Positions 26,449-36,412 of a DNA stretch of 64,000 nucleotides are shown piece by piece. The position numbers and the translations under genes are program-made. This DNA is from Jannaschia sp. M317 (lineage in GTDB: Bacteria > Pseudomonadota > Alphaproteobacteria > Rhodobacterales > Rhodobacteraceae). Position 1 is the first letter of the stretch, and each line of letters begins with the position of its first letter. The notes beneath the pieces are model-generated. The model did not search any database, had not been told where the DNA came from, and worked only from the letters and a program-made list of their open reading frames with translations. The DNA is taken from positions 1,021,001 to 1,085,000 of the forward strand of contig NZ_CP081155.1 of assembly GCF_025141175.1 (NCBI RefSeq), read 5' to 3'.

Positions 26449-28637
26449 GCGCCGCCTCCGTGCACGAACTCCAGCGCCGCCGCGCCAATGCTTTCGCGGG
26501 ATGGCATGGTCGCGCCATAGGCGGGGCCGGTCGCGATGAAGCTGTCCAGGGCCACCACCCGCCGCAGCGGCAGGTCGGTCCGTTCGCACAAAAGCGCCAT
26601 CAGCCCCTCGGCCACCCCGCCGGTCCGCCGCGTCTCATCCACGATCAGCACCCGTTTGCACCCCTCCAGCGCGGCCAGCAGGCCGTCCTCGGGCAGGGGG
26701 GACAGCCAGCGCAGGTCGATCACCCGCGCGTCCACCCCGGCCGCGGCCAGGTCGCCCTGCGCCTGCCGGGACAGATAATGCCCGTTGCCGAAACTGACGA
26801 TCGCCAGATCCGTCCCCGCCCCATGCAAACCCACCTGACCCAGGGCCAGGCGCACGTCCGGGGCCGGATAGCGGGTCATCCAGCCGCCGTCCCCCGCCTC
26901 CGCCAGATCCCGCATCGGGTAGAGAGCGATAGGCTCCAGAAAGACGACCAGCCGCTGTTCTTCCCGCGCCAGACGCACCGCCTCGCGCAGCATCATCGCC
27001 GCCTCCGCCCCGCTGGACGGGCAGGCCAGGATCAGGCCGGGGATGTCGCGCAGCACGGCGATGGAATTGTCGTTGTGGAAATGCCCGCCGAAGCCGCGCT
27101 GATACCCCAGTCCCGCGATCCGCACGACCATCGGGTTGGCGTATTGACCGTTCGAGAAGAACGGCAAGGTCGCCGCTTCGCCGCGCAGCTGATCCTCGGC
27201 GTTGTGCAGATAGGCCAGGAACTGGATCTCCGGCATCGGCAGGAACCCGGCCTGCGCCATGCCGATGCCGAGGCCCAGAATGGATTGCTCGTCCAGCAGG
27301 GTGTCGATCACCCGGTCGGGGCCAAAGCGGCGCTGCAACTTCTGTGTGACGCCATAGACGCCGCCCTTGCGGCCCACGTCTTCGCCCATCACGACGACCT
27401 CGCCATGGGTCAGCATCAGGTCGGTCAGCGCCCAGTTGAGGATCCGCGACATCGGTTGCGGATCGTCCTGGGCGGCCAGATCGCCGCCAAAGGCCGCCGC
27501 GCGCGTCTCGGGCGTGGGGCCGGTCACAGGCTGGCAGGCGCGGGCGGGCGGGATCAGGCTGGCCATGACGTCCCGCGCCGTCTTCAGGCGCGGGCGGGTC
27601 ACCGCCTCGGCAGCCATGCGCGCGACGCGGGCACGGGTTTCCTCATAGATCGACAGTGCCGCATCGGGGGACAGCGCGCCTGCCTCCGACAACAGGCGCA
27701 CGGACTGCAACAGCGGATCGTTCGCTTCCTCCGCCTCGACCTCGGCGCGGGGCAGATAGCTGGTCGCCACGTCCGCCCCCGCATGACCATAGAGCCGCAC
27801 GGTCCGCAGGTGCAGGAACGCGGGCTTGCGGTGCCGCCGCACGTAGTCCGCCGCCTCGGAGGCCGCACGATAGGCATCGAACAGGTCCAGCCCGTCGCCC
27901 GCGACATAGCGCAGCCCGGGTCGGTCGCGGAAATTGGCCGCGATCCAGCCGGTGGGGGTCTTGGTGGAAATGCCGATGCCGTTGTCCTCGCAGACGAACA
28001 GGATCGGCATCGGAACCGATTGATAGCTGGCCCAACCGGCGGCATTGAACGCCCCCTGCGCCGTCGAATGATTGGCCGAGGCATCGCCGAACGAACAGCA
28101 GACCAGCGCATCTTCGGGCCAGCCCGCGTGTTCCGGGCGCCGCCGCCGTGCCGCGCCCAGCCCATAGGCCGCGCCCACCGCCTTGGGCAGGTGGCTGGCG
28201 ATGGTCGAGGTCTGCGGCGGGATCGCCAGGGCCTTGGACCCCAGCACCTTGTGCCGCCCACCGGAAATCGGATCCTCGGTTGAACAGGCAAAGCTCAGCA
28301 GCATGTCCCAGCCGGGGGTCTGTCCGGGGACCTGACCGGCGCGCGCGATCTGAAAGGCCGCGTCGCGGTAATGCAGGAACGCCGGATCGCCCGGGCGCAG
28401 GGCCAGGGCCACGGCGGCCATGCCCTCGTGCCCCGACGACCCGATGGTGTAGAACCCCTGACCCGCCGCCTGCATCGCGCGGCTTTGCAGGTCCAGCGCC
28501 CGGCTCAGGCATTGCGCGCGGAACGCCGCGACGGCTGTAATCGCGTCCAGCGGCCCGCCCGGCGCGGCCCCCGGCGGCAGGTCGCCCCCCGCCACCCGGC
28601 GGCGAAAGTTCTCCTCGACGATCGCGACGCGGTCCAT
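26445..28637 (-). CDS. Fused alpha/beta E1 component of a 2-oxo acid dehydrogenase
   Basis: The 730-residue protein joins the alpha and beta halves of a branched-chain-type 2-oxo acid dehydrogenase E1, which uses thiamine diphosphate to decarboxylate a 2-oxo acid. The alpha half (about 1-350) has the GDASANHSTAQGAFNAAG thiamine motif and ends near residue 360. The beta half (about 395-730) has MGEDVGRKGGVYGVTQ and DEQSILGLGIGMAQ. Such fusions usually act with a lipoyl E2 and an E3, but neither is here. It begins three bases before the acyl-CoA dehydrogenase stop region and overlaps the FabD-like gene. Confidence 0.88.
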   Translation of the reverse strand: MDRVAIVEENFRRRVAGGDLPPGAAPGGPLDAITAVAAFRAQCLSRALDLQSRAMQAAGQGFYTIGSSGHEGMAAVALALRPGDPAFLHYRDAAFQIARAGQVPGQTPGWDMLLSFACSTEDPISGGRHKVLGSKALAIPPQTSTIASHLPKAVGAAYGLGAARRRRPEHAGWPEDALVCCSFGDASANHSTAQGAFNAAGWASYQSVPMPILFVCEDNGIGISTKTPTGWIAANFRDRPGLRYVAGDGLDLFDAYRAASEAADYVRRHRKPAFLHLRTVRLYGHAGADVATSYLPRAEVEAEEANDPLLQSVRLLSEAGALSPDAALSIYEETRARVARMAAEAVTRPRLKTARDVMASLIPPARACQPVTGPTPETRAAAFGGDLAAQDDPQPMSRILNWALTDLMLTHGEVVVMGEDVGRKGGVYGVTQKLQRRFGPDRVIDTLLDEQSILGLGIGMAQAGFLPMPEIQFLAYLHNAEDQLRGEAATLPFFSNGQYANPMVVRIAGLGYQRGFGGHFHNDNSIAVLRDIPGLILACPSSGAEAAMMLREAVRLAREEQRLVVFLEPIALYPMRDLAEAGDGGWMTRYPAPDVRLALGQVGLHGAGTDLAIVSFGNGHYLSRQAQGDLAAAGVDARVIDLRWLSPLPEDGLLAALEGCKRVLIVDETRRTGGVAEGLMALLCERTDLPLRRVVALDSFIATGPAYGATMPSRESIGAAALEFVHGGGA

Positions 28638-28640
28638 GGT

Positions 28641-29855
28641 CTAGAAGAACGCCTGCAACCCGGTCTGCGCCCGCCCCAGGATCAGGGCGTGCACGTCATG
28701 GGTGCCCTCGTAGGTGTTCACCGTCTCCAGGTTGGCGGCGTGGCGGATGACCTGGAATTCCTGGCTGATGCCATTGCCGCCATGCATGTCGCGGGCCTGC
28801 CGCGCCACGTCCAGCGCGCGCCCGCAATTGTTGCGCTTGATCAGGCTGATGGCCTCGGGCGCGGCCTGTCCCGCGTCCATCATCTGACCGACCCGGTAGG
28901 CCGCTTGCAGGCCCAGCGCGATGTCGGTCTGCATATCGGCCAGCTTTTTCTGGAACAACTGGGTCTGCGCCAGGGGCCGCCCGAACTGCTTGCGGTCCAG
29001 CCCGTAGCTGCGCGCCCGCAGCCAGCAATCCTCGGCGGCCCCCATCACACCCCAGGCAATGCCATAGCGCGCGCGGTTGAGACAGCCGAACGGCCCCTTC
29101 AACCCCTGGACACCGGGCAGCAGCGCGTCTTCGCCAACCTCGACCCCCTGCATCACGATCTCGCCGGTGACCGAGGCGCGCAGCGACAGCTTGCCCTCGA
29201 TCTTCGGCGCGCTGAGGCCTTTCGTGCCCTTGTCCAGAACGAAGCCACGGATCTTGCCGTCATGGGCGTCGGACTTGGCCCAGACCACAAAGACATCGGC
29301 AATCGGCGCGTTGGAAATCCAGGTCTTGGATCCGGTCAGGCGATAGCCGCCGTCGATCTTCTCGGCGCGGGTCTTCATGCCGCCGGGGTCGGACCCCGCG
29401 TCGGGTTCGGTCAGGCCGAAACACCCGATCAGGCTGCCCTGTGCCAGCCCCGGCAGGTATTTCGCCTTCTGCGCCTCGGACCCGTAGGCATGGATCGGAT
29501 ACATCACGAGCGAGCTTTGCACCGACATCATGGACCGATAGCCGCTGTCGACGCGCTCGATCTCGCGGGCGATCAGGCCATAGGTGACGTAATCCGCGCC
29601 CAGCCCGCCGTATTCTTCCGGGATGGTGGTGCCCAGCAGGCCGGCCTCGCCCATTTCGGCAAAGATCTCCGGCTCGACGCGTTCCTCGGCATAGGCCTTG
29701 GTGATGCGTGGTTGCAGGCGGTCCTGGGCAAAGGCGCGGGCGGCGTCGGCCAGCATGCGCTGATCCTCGCTCAGCTGATCGGACAGGCGAAAGGGGTCGG
29801 CCCAGTCGAAGGTTCCGAGTTCCGGGCCGTGGCCCCCAGCGTGTTGATCCTTCAT
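28641..29855 (-). CDS. gcdH: Glutaryl-CoA dehydrogenase
   Basis: GcdH oxidises and decarboxylates glutaryl-CoA to crotonyl-CoA in lysine and tryptophan breakdown. The 404-residue protein has the acyl-CoA dehydrogenase core: [41 protein letters not shown] and [16 protein letters not shown] helices. The catalytic glutamate is expected in [64 protein letters not shown] matches the GcdH branch. It is transcribed together with the E1 and FabD-like genes, three bases apart. Confidence 0.9.
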   Translation of the reverse strand: MKDQHAGGHGPELGTFDWADPFRLSDQLSEDQRMLADAARAFAQDRLQPRITKAYAEERVEPEIFAEMGEAGLLGTTIPEEYGGLGADYVTYGLIAREIERVDSGYRSMMSVQSSLVMYPIHAYGSEAQKAKYLPGLAQGSLIGCFGLTEPDAGSDPGGMKTRAEKIDGGYRLTGSKTWISNAPIADVFVVWAKSDAHDGKIRGFVLDKGTKGLSAPKIEGKLSLRASVTGEIVMQGVEVGEDALLPGVQGLKGPFGCLNRARYGIAWGVMGAAEDCWLRARSYGLDRKQFGRPLAQTQLFQKKLADMQTDIALGLQAAYRVGQMMDAGQAAPEAISLIKRNNCGRALDVARQARDMHGGNGISQEFQVIRHAANLETVNTYEGTHDVHALILGRAQTGLQAFF

Positions 29856-29969
29856 CGCGAACTCCTCTTCTGTCGTGGCCCTGCGGCAGGGGGCAGAAGG
29901 CCCCCGGCGGCGCGCCAGGTCAATCCCCGACGCGGGCCAGATGCCGCGACGAGAGGCTGTCGTGCCGCC

Positions 29970-29987
29970 TGCCAGGTGATCCTGGCA
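29970..29987 (-). terminator. Hairpin between nrdJ and gcdH
   Basis: TGCCAGG-TGAT-CCTGGCA is a perfect seven-base stem just after the nrdJ stop on the minus strand. A second hairpin, GGGGGC-N5-GCCCCC, lies at 29889-29905. Neither is followed by a clear T-run. The 143-bp gap holds no gene and probably carries the gcdH promoter. Confidence 0.4.
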
Positions 29988-29998
29988 AGTCAGCGCCC

Positions 29999-32275
29999 CT
30001 AGCCACACTTGGAAAAGCCGCAGCTGGCGCAGGTCGCGCAGCCTTCGGCCATATGCACCTCGAACGAGCCGCAATTCGGACAGGTCGGGCCCGGTGCGCT
30101 GACCTTTGCCTCTTGCGCGTGGCCCAGCGGGTCCACCGGGTCGGTCTTCAGCCCCAGACCCTCGCCGGTCAGAAAGCCGGTGGCGACCATGTGGCGTTCG
30201 ATCACGCCACCGATGGCCGCCAGGATCGAGGGCACGTACTTGCCCTGCACCCAGGCACCGCCGCGCGGGTCAAAGACGGCCTTCAGCTCTTCGACGACGA
30301 AACTCACGTCGCCCCCGCGCCGGAACACCGCCGAGATCATCCGCGTCAGCGCGACCGTCCAGGCGAAATGCTCCATGTTCTTGGAATTGACGAAGATCTC
30401 GAAGGGCCGTCGCTGCCCGTCCAGCTCGATGTCGTTGATGGTGATATAAAGCGCATGCTCCGACATCGGCCATTTGATCTTGTAGGTCTCGCCGGTCAGC
30501 TGCGTGGGCCGGTCGAGCGGGGCGAACAGCTGAACCACCTTCGCGGCCTCGGGGGTGGGGGCGGGGGTTGGTTCCGCCGACAGGACGCTGCCCGTCACGG
30601 CATTGGGCCGGTAGGTGGTGCAGCCCTTGCAGCCGGTTTTCCAGGCCCGCATGTAGACGTCCTTGAAGGCCTCGAACCCGATATCCTCGGGCACGTTGAT
30701 CGTCTTGGAAATGGAGCTGTCGATCCATTTCTGCGCCGCGGCCTGCATCGCGACGTGGTCCCCGGGGGCCAGATCGGCCACCGACACGAAACTGTCGGGC
30801 AAAGGCGCGTCGCCGTTGCGCCGTCGCCATTCCGCCACCGCGTAATCCTGGACCACCTCTTCGGTGCGCGACCCGTCGGGTTGCAGGACCTTGCGGGTGT
30901 ATTCCTGGGCAAAGATCGGCTCGATCCCCGAACTGACGTTCCCGGCCAGCAGGGAAATCGTCCCCGTCGGCGCGATCGACGTCAGAAGCGCGTTGCGCAG
31001 CCCCGACTCGGCAATCGCCGCCTGCACGTCCGGGTCCAGCCGCTGCACCATCGGCGCGGCCAGAATGGCGTCCTTGTCATAAAGCGGAAACGCCCCTTTC
31101 TCCTCGGCCAGACGGGCGGAGGTGAAATAGGCCGCGTTGGCAATCACCTGCAGCCAGCGCCCCGTTGCCGCCACCGCCTCGGGCGCGCCATAGCGCAGCC
31201 CGCACATCGCCAGCGCATCGGCCAGACCGGTCACGCCCAGCCCGATCCGCCGCTTGGCCCGCGCCTCCTCCGCCTGCTGGGGCAACGGAAAGCGCGAGGC
31301 GTCGACGACGTTGTCCATCATCCGCACGGCCAGACCGGTCAGCTCCTCCAGGGCTTCTTCGTCGACCTCTGCGCCGGGCGCGAAGGGGTCGCGCACCAGC
31401 TGCGCCAGGTTCACCGATCCCAGCAGGCAAGCGCCGTAAGGCGGCAGGGGCTGTTCGCCGCAGGGGTTCGTCGCGGCGATGGTTTCCGCGTAGGACAGGT
31501 TGTTGGTGGCGTTAATCCGGTCGATGAAGATCACGCCCGGCTCGGCGTAATCATATGTCGCCTGCATGATCGCATCCCACAGGTCGCGCGCGTTGACGGT
31601 GCGATAGATCGTGCCGTCATAGACCAGATCCCAGTCGGTATCGGCGGCCACCGCCTCCATGAAATCGTCGGTCACCAGGACGGACAGATTGAACATGCGC
31701 AGCCGGGCAGGGTCGGCCTTGGCGGCGATGAAATCCTCCACGTCGGGGTGGTCGCAGCGCAGGGTCGCCATCATCGCGCCGCGCCGTGATCCGGCGGACA
31801 TGATGGTGCGGCACATGGCATCCCAGACATCCATGAACGACAACGGGCCGGACGCATCGGCGGCCACGCCGGATACCGCCGCCCCGCGCGGGCGGAGCGT
31901 CGAGAAATCATAGCCGATCCCGCCGCCCTGCTGCAGGGTCAGCGCGGCCTCGCGCAGGGCGGCAAAGATGCCGCCCATGCTGTCCTCGATCGTGCCCATG
32001 ACGAAGCAGTTGAACAGGGTCACCGATCGCCCGGTGCCCGCGCCCGCGACGATGCGCCCGGCCGGCAGGAACCGGAAATCCTGCAGCGCCGCGCGGAACT
32101 GCGGCACCCATTGCGCGGGCTCCGCCTCTGGCGCGGCAAGGGCGGTTGCGATCCGGTCCCAGGTGGCTTCGACCGTCTCGTCGATGGGGGTGCCATCCGC
32201 TTCCTTCAGGCGGTATTTCATGTCCCAGATCTGCTCGGCGATAGGGGCGGAAAAGGCGGCGGGGGCCTCCGACAT
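29999..32275 (-). CDS. nrdJ: Adenosylcobalamin-dependent ribonucleotide reductase (class II)
   Basis: NrdJ reduces ribonucleotides to deoxyribonucleotides using adenosylcobalamin, so it works with or without oxygen. The 758-residue protein has [16 protein letters not shown] near the start, [18 protein letters not shown], and the active-site [40 protein letters not shown] follows. The C-terminus carries the Cys-rich [27 protein letters not shown], which shuttles electrons in this class. Two starts are possible (ATG 32275 or GTG 32284). No cobalamin riboswitch is seen: only 76 bp separate it from the divergent DUF1489 gene. Confidence 0.95.
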   Translation of the reverse strand: MSEAPAAFSAPIAEQIWDMKYRLKEADGTPIDETVEATWDRIATALAAPEAEPAQWVPQFRAALQDFRFLPAGRIVAGAGTGRSVTLFNCFVMGTIEDSMGGIFAALREAALTLQQGGGIGYDFSTLRPRGAAVSGVAADASGPLSFMDVWDAMCRTIMSAGSRRGAMMATLRCDHPDVEDFIAAKADPARLRMFNLSVLVTDDFMEAVAADTDWDLVYDGTIYRTVNARDLWDAIMQATYDYAEPGVIFIDRINATNNLSYAETIAATNPCGEQPLPPYGACLLGSVNLAQLVRDPFAPGAEVDEEALEELTGLAVRMMDNVVDASRFPLPQQAEEARAKRRIGLGVTGLADALAMCGLRYGAPEAVAATGRWLQVIANAAYFTSARLAEEKGAFPLYDKDAILAAPMVQRLDPDVQAAIAESGLRNALLTSIAPTGTISLLAGNVSSGIEPIFAQEYTRKVLQPDGSRTEEVVQDYAVAEWRRRNGDAPLPDSFVSVADLAPGDHVAMQAAAQKWIDSSISKTINVPEDIGFEAFKDVYMRAWKTGCKGCTTYRPNAVTGSVLSAEPTPAPTPEAAKVVQLFAPLDRPTQLTGETYKIKWPMSEHALYITINDIELDGQRRPFEIFVNSKNMEHFAWTVALTRMISAVFRRGGDVSFVVEELKAVFDPRGGAWVQGKYVPSILAAIGGVIERHMVATGFLTGEGLGLKTDPVDPLGHAQEAKVSAPGPTCPNCGSFEVHMAEGCATCASCGFSKCG

Positions 32276-32351
32276 GGCGATCACGATCCTCTAGGAGTGG
32301 TTGCACAGCACGCTTGGACCTCTAGATATACGTCACTCTGCGGGGATTCCC

Positions 32352-32774
32352 ATGATCAATCTCATCAAGCTCAGCGTTGGGTCCGAGACCATCGAAACCA
32401 TGACCGCCTGGCAGGCCAGCCCGCAGGCGCGCGGGGCTGACGGCTTGCCGCGCCACGTCACCCGCATGTGGCCGAAACGCGCCGCAGAGGTGTTGGACGG
32501 CGGCTCGATCTACTGGGTGATCAAGGGCGTGATCCAGTGCCGCCAACCGATCCTGCGCCTGGACGAAGTCCGCCGGGAAGACGGTGTTGCGCGCTGTGGC
32601 ATCGTGCTGGCCCCCGGCCCGATTGCGGTCGTGCCCACGCCCAAACGCCCGTTCCAGGGATGGCGCTATCTTGCGCCCGAGGATGCGCCGATGGACATGG
32701 ACCCGCGCCATGCCGCCGAGGCCCCCCTGCCGACCGAGCTTTCGGTCGCGCTGGCGGAAATCGGGGTGCTCTGA
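32352..32774 (+). CDS. DUF1489 family protein
   Basis: The 140-residue protein begins MINLIKLSVGSETIETMTAWQ and includes the family-typical PRHVTRMWPKRAAEVLDGGSIYWVIKG and PKRPFQGWRYL. DUF1489 is a conserved alphaproteobacterial family without assigned function. It is divergent from nrdJ with only 76 bp between the starts, so the two promoters are back to back. The gene is not in an obvious operon; the next start is 83 bp away. Confidence 0.88.
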   Translation: MINLIKLSVGSETIETMTAWQASPQARGADGLPRHVTRMWPKRAAEVLDGGSIYWVIKGVIQCRQPILRLDEVRREDGVARCGIVLAPGPIAVVPTPKRPFQGWRYLAPEDAPMDMDPRHAAEAPLPTELSVALAEIGVL

Positions 32775-32857
32775 TCACCGCGCGACCCGCGCCGGAATCT
32801 GCGCCCCATCCGGGCAAACCGTGCTAGCCTTCCCCACCGGAACGGGAGGGATAGGCC

Positions 32858-33661
32858 ATGGATTGGGACGAATTCGCACGGCCTTGGCTGGACTCGGCCC
32901 CGGCGCTGGAGGCGGCGCACCAGCCGGTCATCGACCTTTTGATGGCCGAGGCCAGGCTGCAACCCGGAGAGCGGGTGCTGGACGTCGGCTGTGGCACCGG
33001 TCCCAGCCTGCTGGCGGCGCTGCCCGCCGTTGAACCCGGTGGCACCGTGACCGGTATCGACATCGCGCCGCCGCTTGTGGCCCGCGCCGCCGAACGCCTG
33101 CCGGATCACGTGGAGCTGCTGACCGGTGATGCGGGTCGCCACGCCTATGCGGACGGGGCCTATGATGTGATCCTGTCGAACTTCGGCCTGATGTTCTTCG
33201 ACGATACCCGCGCCGCGATGGCCAACCTGCGCCGCGCCACCCGTCCCGGCGGTCGCCTGGCCGCCACGGTCTGGGGCCCGCCGCCGCACAACCCCTGGTT
33301 CACCCTGCCGCGTCGCGCGGTCGACGCCCATGTCCCGGACGTGCCCCGGCCCGATCCGTCTGGACCCGGTCCCATGCGCTTCGCCGATCCTGCTGCGGTC
33401 CTCGCCGATCTGTCGGCGACAGGCTGGAACGCCCGATGCGAAACCCACGACATCCACCTGACACCGCTGGGCACCCCCGCCGACGTGGCCGCGCAGCATC
33501 GCAAGATGACGCTCCGCATGATCCTGACGGGAATGGAGATCGCGGAGGAGACGCTGGCGCGGATCGAGGCGGACCTGGCCGGGCAGCTGGCGGCGCTGGA
33601 CACGAATGGCGGGGTCCGGGTGCCCGCGCGCATCCACCTGATCCTGGCGGAGGCGGTCTGA
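32858..33661 (+). CDS. Class I SAM-dependent methyltransferase
   Basis: The 267-residue protein has the Rossmann-like SAM-binding fold. Motif I is VLDVGCGTGPSLLAALPAVEPGG at about residue 40, followed by GTVTGIDIAPPLV. The motif IV region reads YDVILSNFGLMFFDD, which is typical of UbiE/COQ5-like methyltransferases. Downstream residues lack a known substrate-binding signature, so the methyl acceptor is unknown. The start has a GGGAGG Shine-Dalgarno. Two copies of a 22-bp direct repeat follow its stop. Confidence 0.85.
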   Translation: MDWDEFARPWLDSAPALEAAHQPVIDLLMAEARLQPGERVLDVGCGTGPSLLAALPAVEPGGTVTGIDIAPPLVARAAERLPDHVELLTGDAGRHAYADGAYDVILSNFGLMFFDDTRAAMANLRRATRPGGRLAATVWGPPPHNPWFTLPRRAVDAHVPDVPRPDPSGPGPMRFADPAAVLADLSATGWNARCETHDIHLTPLGTPADVAAQHRKMTLRMILTGMEIAEETLARIEADLAGQLAALDTNGGVRVPARIHLILAEAV

Positions 33662-33671
33662 CCGTCGACGC

Positions 33672-33725
33672 GGTTTCCCCCAAAACGTGAATTCGGCGCG
33701 CAGGGTTTCCCCCGAAACGTGAATT
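33672..33725. repeat. Two 22-bp direct repeats between methyltransferase and FAD/GcvT enzyme
   Basis: A unit beginning GGTTTCCCCC and ending AAACGTGAATT occurs at 33672-33693 and again at 33704-33725, differing at one base, with a 32-bp period (three helical turns). Each copy also holds GTTT-CCCCC-RAAAC, a short inverted pair. The array lies 110-165 bases before the next start, a position expected of an activator or repressor site. Confidence 0.65.
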
Positions 33726-33837
33726 TCCGTCCCGTCGCCCGCAGGTCGCAAAACGCCTGCGTCCGGTCGGCCCGGGGGTGCCCTTGCCTGCGGTTTCCGC
33801 CACATTGGCGACGAGTATGTCCGCCGGAGCCCCGCCC

Positions 33838-36336
33838 ATGAAGACCCACGTCAAAGCCCTCGTCGTCGGCGGCGGCGCCGTCGGAACCGGCATCGCCTAC
33901 CACCTGGCCAAGGCAGGCTGGGACGACGTCGTCCTGCTGGAACGCGACGAGCTCACCTCCGGGTCCACCTGGCACGCGGCGGGGCTGCTGCCGCTGTTCA
34001 ACATGGGCTATGCGACCAGCCACATTCACGACTATTCCGTGAAGTTCTACAAGACCTTGGAGGAAGAGACCGGCCTCAATCCGGGGTTCTCCGTGGTCGG
34101 CAACCTGCGCATGGCGCAGACCCAGGCGCGGATGGATGAATACGAGCTCTATGCCGCCACCGCCGAGACGGTCGGCATCCCCTACGAATGGATGACCCCC
34201 GCCCAGATCAGGGACCGCTGGCCGCTGGTGCGGACCGAGGATCTGCAGGGCGCGCTGTTCCATCCGACCGACGGCTACATCAACCCGGCGGATGTCACGA
34301 TGGCCATGGCCAAGGGCGCGCGCCTGCGCGGCGTGACCATCGAACGCCGCTGGCAAGTCGATGGGTTCGCATGGACAGGCGACCATTGGGACGTCACCGT
34401 CACCAAGATGATCGAAAAGGGCGGCAACCTCGTCGCGTCCGATGAAACCATGGTGATCCACGCCGAACATGTGGTCACGGCCACCGGCAACCACGCACCG
34501 CGCACCGCCCGCCTTCTGGGCATCAAGACGCCCGCGATTGTCGTGGAACATCAGTATATTGTCACAGAACCGGACCCCGCCCTGATCGCCTATCGCGAAG
34601 CCCACGATCAGCATCCCGTTCTGCGCGACGCGGATGCCAAGTGGTACGTGCGCGAAGAGCGTGGCGGCTGGATTCTGGGCCCCTATGAGCAGAACGCGCC
34701 CGCGCGTTTTCCCTATGGCGTGCCCGACAGTTTCCGCGCCGATCTCTTCCCTCTCGACCTGGACCGGATCGAGGCGGAATACATGTCCTTCATCCACCGT
34801 ATCCCGTCCTCGGAAACCGCTGGCTTGAAGGACGATTACAACGGTCCGATCTGCTACACCCCCGATGGCAACCCGCTGGTCGGCCCGGCACCGGGCCTGC
34901 GCAACATGTGGCTGGCCGAAGGTTTCAGCTTCGGGATCACGGCCGCCGGCGGCACCGGCCATTACCTGGCCCAGATGATGGTCGAGGGCGAAGCGGAGAT
35001 CGACATGGCCTCGCTCGACCCCAAGCGGTTCGGCGACTGGATGACGACCGAATACGCCTGCCGCAAGAACGAGGAGGCCTATGATCATGTCTTTGTCCTG
35101 CACCACCCGGATGAAGAACGCCCCGCCGCGCGGCCATTGAAAACCGCGCCTGTCTATGACCGGCAAAAGGCGCTGGGCGCGCAGTTCGGGCAGGTCAATG
35201 GCTGGGAACGGCCGAATTACTACGGGCCGCTGGATGCGCCCGACGCCTTCGACCACGACAGCCGGTCCTTCCGGCGTGGCGATTGGTGGCAATATGCCGA
35301 GGCAGAGGCCAGGGCGGTGCGCGAAACGGCGGGCCTGATCGACGCGACGGCCTTTGCCAAGCACCGCATTTCGGGGCCGGGCGCGGCCGGATTCCTGGAT
35401 TGGTTCACCACGAACAAATTGCCCAAGGTCGGGCGCATCAACCTGACCTATGCCCTGACCGAGGCGGGGACCACGCGGACGGAATACACCATCGTGCGCA
35501 CGGCCGAGGATGACTTCTATCTGGTCTCTGCCGGAGCTTGGGAAGCCTATGACGAAGACTTCCTCTACAAGGCTATCGCCGATCAGGAGGCGCGTTTCGG
35601 GCGGATAAATGCGGAAAACGTGACGGCCAGATACGGTGTCTTTGCCCTGGCCGGTCCCAACAGCCGCGCCATTCTGGCCGAGCTGCTCCGCGACGCGGAG
35701 CCAGAGACGGCGCTGTCGAACAAGCGCTTCCCCTGGCTGTCGCAGCGTGACATCGAACTGATGATGTGCCCGGTGCGCGCCATCCGAGTGGCCTATACCG
35801 GAGAGCTGGGCTGGGAGTTGCATCATCCGATCGAAATGCAGACCTACCTGTTCGACCGCCTGATGGACGCGGGTGCCGGACACGGCATGAAGCTGGTGGG
35901 CGCGCGGGCGCAGAACTGGCTGCGGCAGGAGAAGTCCTATCGTGCGTTCGGGACCGAACTGGGCCGCGATGCCACGCCGCTAGAGGCCGGGCTGGACCGG
36001 TTCGTGGATTTGACCAAGGAATTCCACGGAAAAGCGGCGATGCAGGCGCTGGGCATCCGGTCGAAATGTGTGACCCTGCTGATCGACGGGCCGCGGGATG
36101 CCGACCCCTGGGGGCGCGAGGCGCTTTACGACGGGGACACCAAGGTTGGGCGACTGACCTCTGGTGGGTATTCGGTGGCTTTCGGCCGCAGCATCGGCAT
36201 GGGCTATCTGCGCCCCGATCTGGCCGTGCCGGGGACCAGGCTGAAGGTACGGATGCAGCGCAAGCTCTGGGACGTGGAGGTGACCGAGGACAGCCCCTTT
36301 GACCCGACGAACGCGCGGATCCGCGTCAACGACTAG
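33838..36336 (+). CDS. FAD-dependent dimethylglycine/sarcosine dehydrogenase-like oxidoreductase with GcvT domain
   Basis: The 832-residue protein joins an N-terminal FAD-dependent oxidase (DAO fold) to a C-terminal aminomethyltransferase (GcvT) domain, the plan of dimethylglycine dehydrogenase. The dinucleotide motif is VVGGGAVGTGIAYHLAKAG near residue 8, with the covalent-FAD region GSTWHAAGLLP. The GcvT part begins near residue 440, with ISGPGAAGFLDWFTTNKLP and GELGWELHHP. It would oxidise an N-methylated glycine and pass the C1 unit to tetrahydrofolate. ATG 33838 has an adequate context and two upstream in-frame ATGs. The exact substrate is inferred. Confidence 0.85.
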   Translation: MKTHVKALVVGGGAVGTGIAYHLAKAGWDDVVLLERDELTSGSTWHAAGLLPLFNMGYATSHIHDYSVKFYKTLEEETGLNPGFSVVGNLRMAQTQARMDEYELYAATAETVGIPYEWMTPAQIRDRWPLVRTEDLQGALFHPTDGYINPADVTMAMAKGARLRGVTIERRWQVDGFAWTGDHWDVTVTKMIEKGGNLVASDETMVIHAEHVVTATGNHAPRTARLLGIKTPAIVVEHQYIVTEPDPALIAYREAHDQHPVLRDADAKWYVREERGGWILGPYEQNAPARFPYGVPDSFRADLFPLDLDRIEAEYMSFIHRIPSSETAGLKDDYNGPICYTPDGNPLVGPAPGLRNMWLAEGFSFGITAAGGTGHYLAQMMVEGEAEIDMASLDPKRFGDWMTTEYACRKNEEAYDHVFVLHHPDEERPAARPLKTAPVYDRQKALGAQFGQVNGWERPNYYGPLDAPDAFDHDSRSFRRGDWWQYAEAEARAVRETAGLIDATAFAKHRISGPGAAGFLDWFTTNKLPKVGRINLTYALTEAGTTRTEYTIVRTAEDDFYLVSAGAWEAYDEDFLYKAIADQEARFGRINAENVTARYGVFALAGPNSRAILAELLRDAEPETALSNKRFPWLSQRDIELMMCPVRAIRVAYTGELGWELHHPIEMQTYLFDRLMDAGAGHGMKLVGARAQNWLRQEKSYRAFGTELGRDATPLEAGLDRFVDLTKEFHGKAAMQALGIRSKCVTLLIDGPRDADPWGREALYDGDTKVGRLTSGGYSVAFGRSIGMGYLRPDLAVPGTRLKVRMQRKLWDVEVTEDSPFDPTNARIRVND

Positions 36337-36412
36337 GCGGCTGGTTTTTGGGGCACGTCGCGTCTTTCTGCCGGGGAGAAGACCCGTGGCGCGCGTTAAC
36401 CTTCACCAGGCG

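Noticed and set aside
32276..32351. Cobalamin riboswitch for nrdJ
   Set aside because: The divergent gap is only 76 bp, too short for a cobalamin riboswitch, and no B12-box-like sequence is seen.
33672..33725. Minimal CRISPR array
   Set aside because: Only two copies of 22 bp with a 10-base spacer, far too short, and no cas gene is present.
33160..35883. 907-residue minus-strand ORF opposite the methyltransferase and FAD/GcvT gene
   Set aside because: It crosses two real genes and an intergenic region on the other strand. No motif of any family appears.
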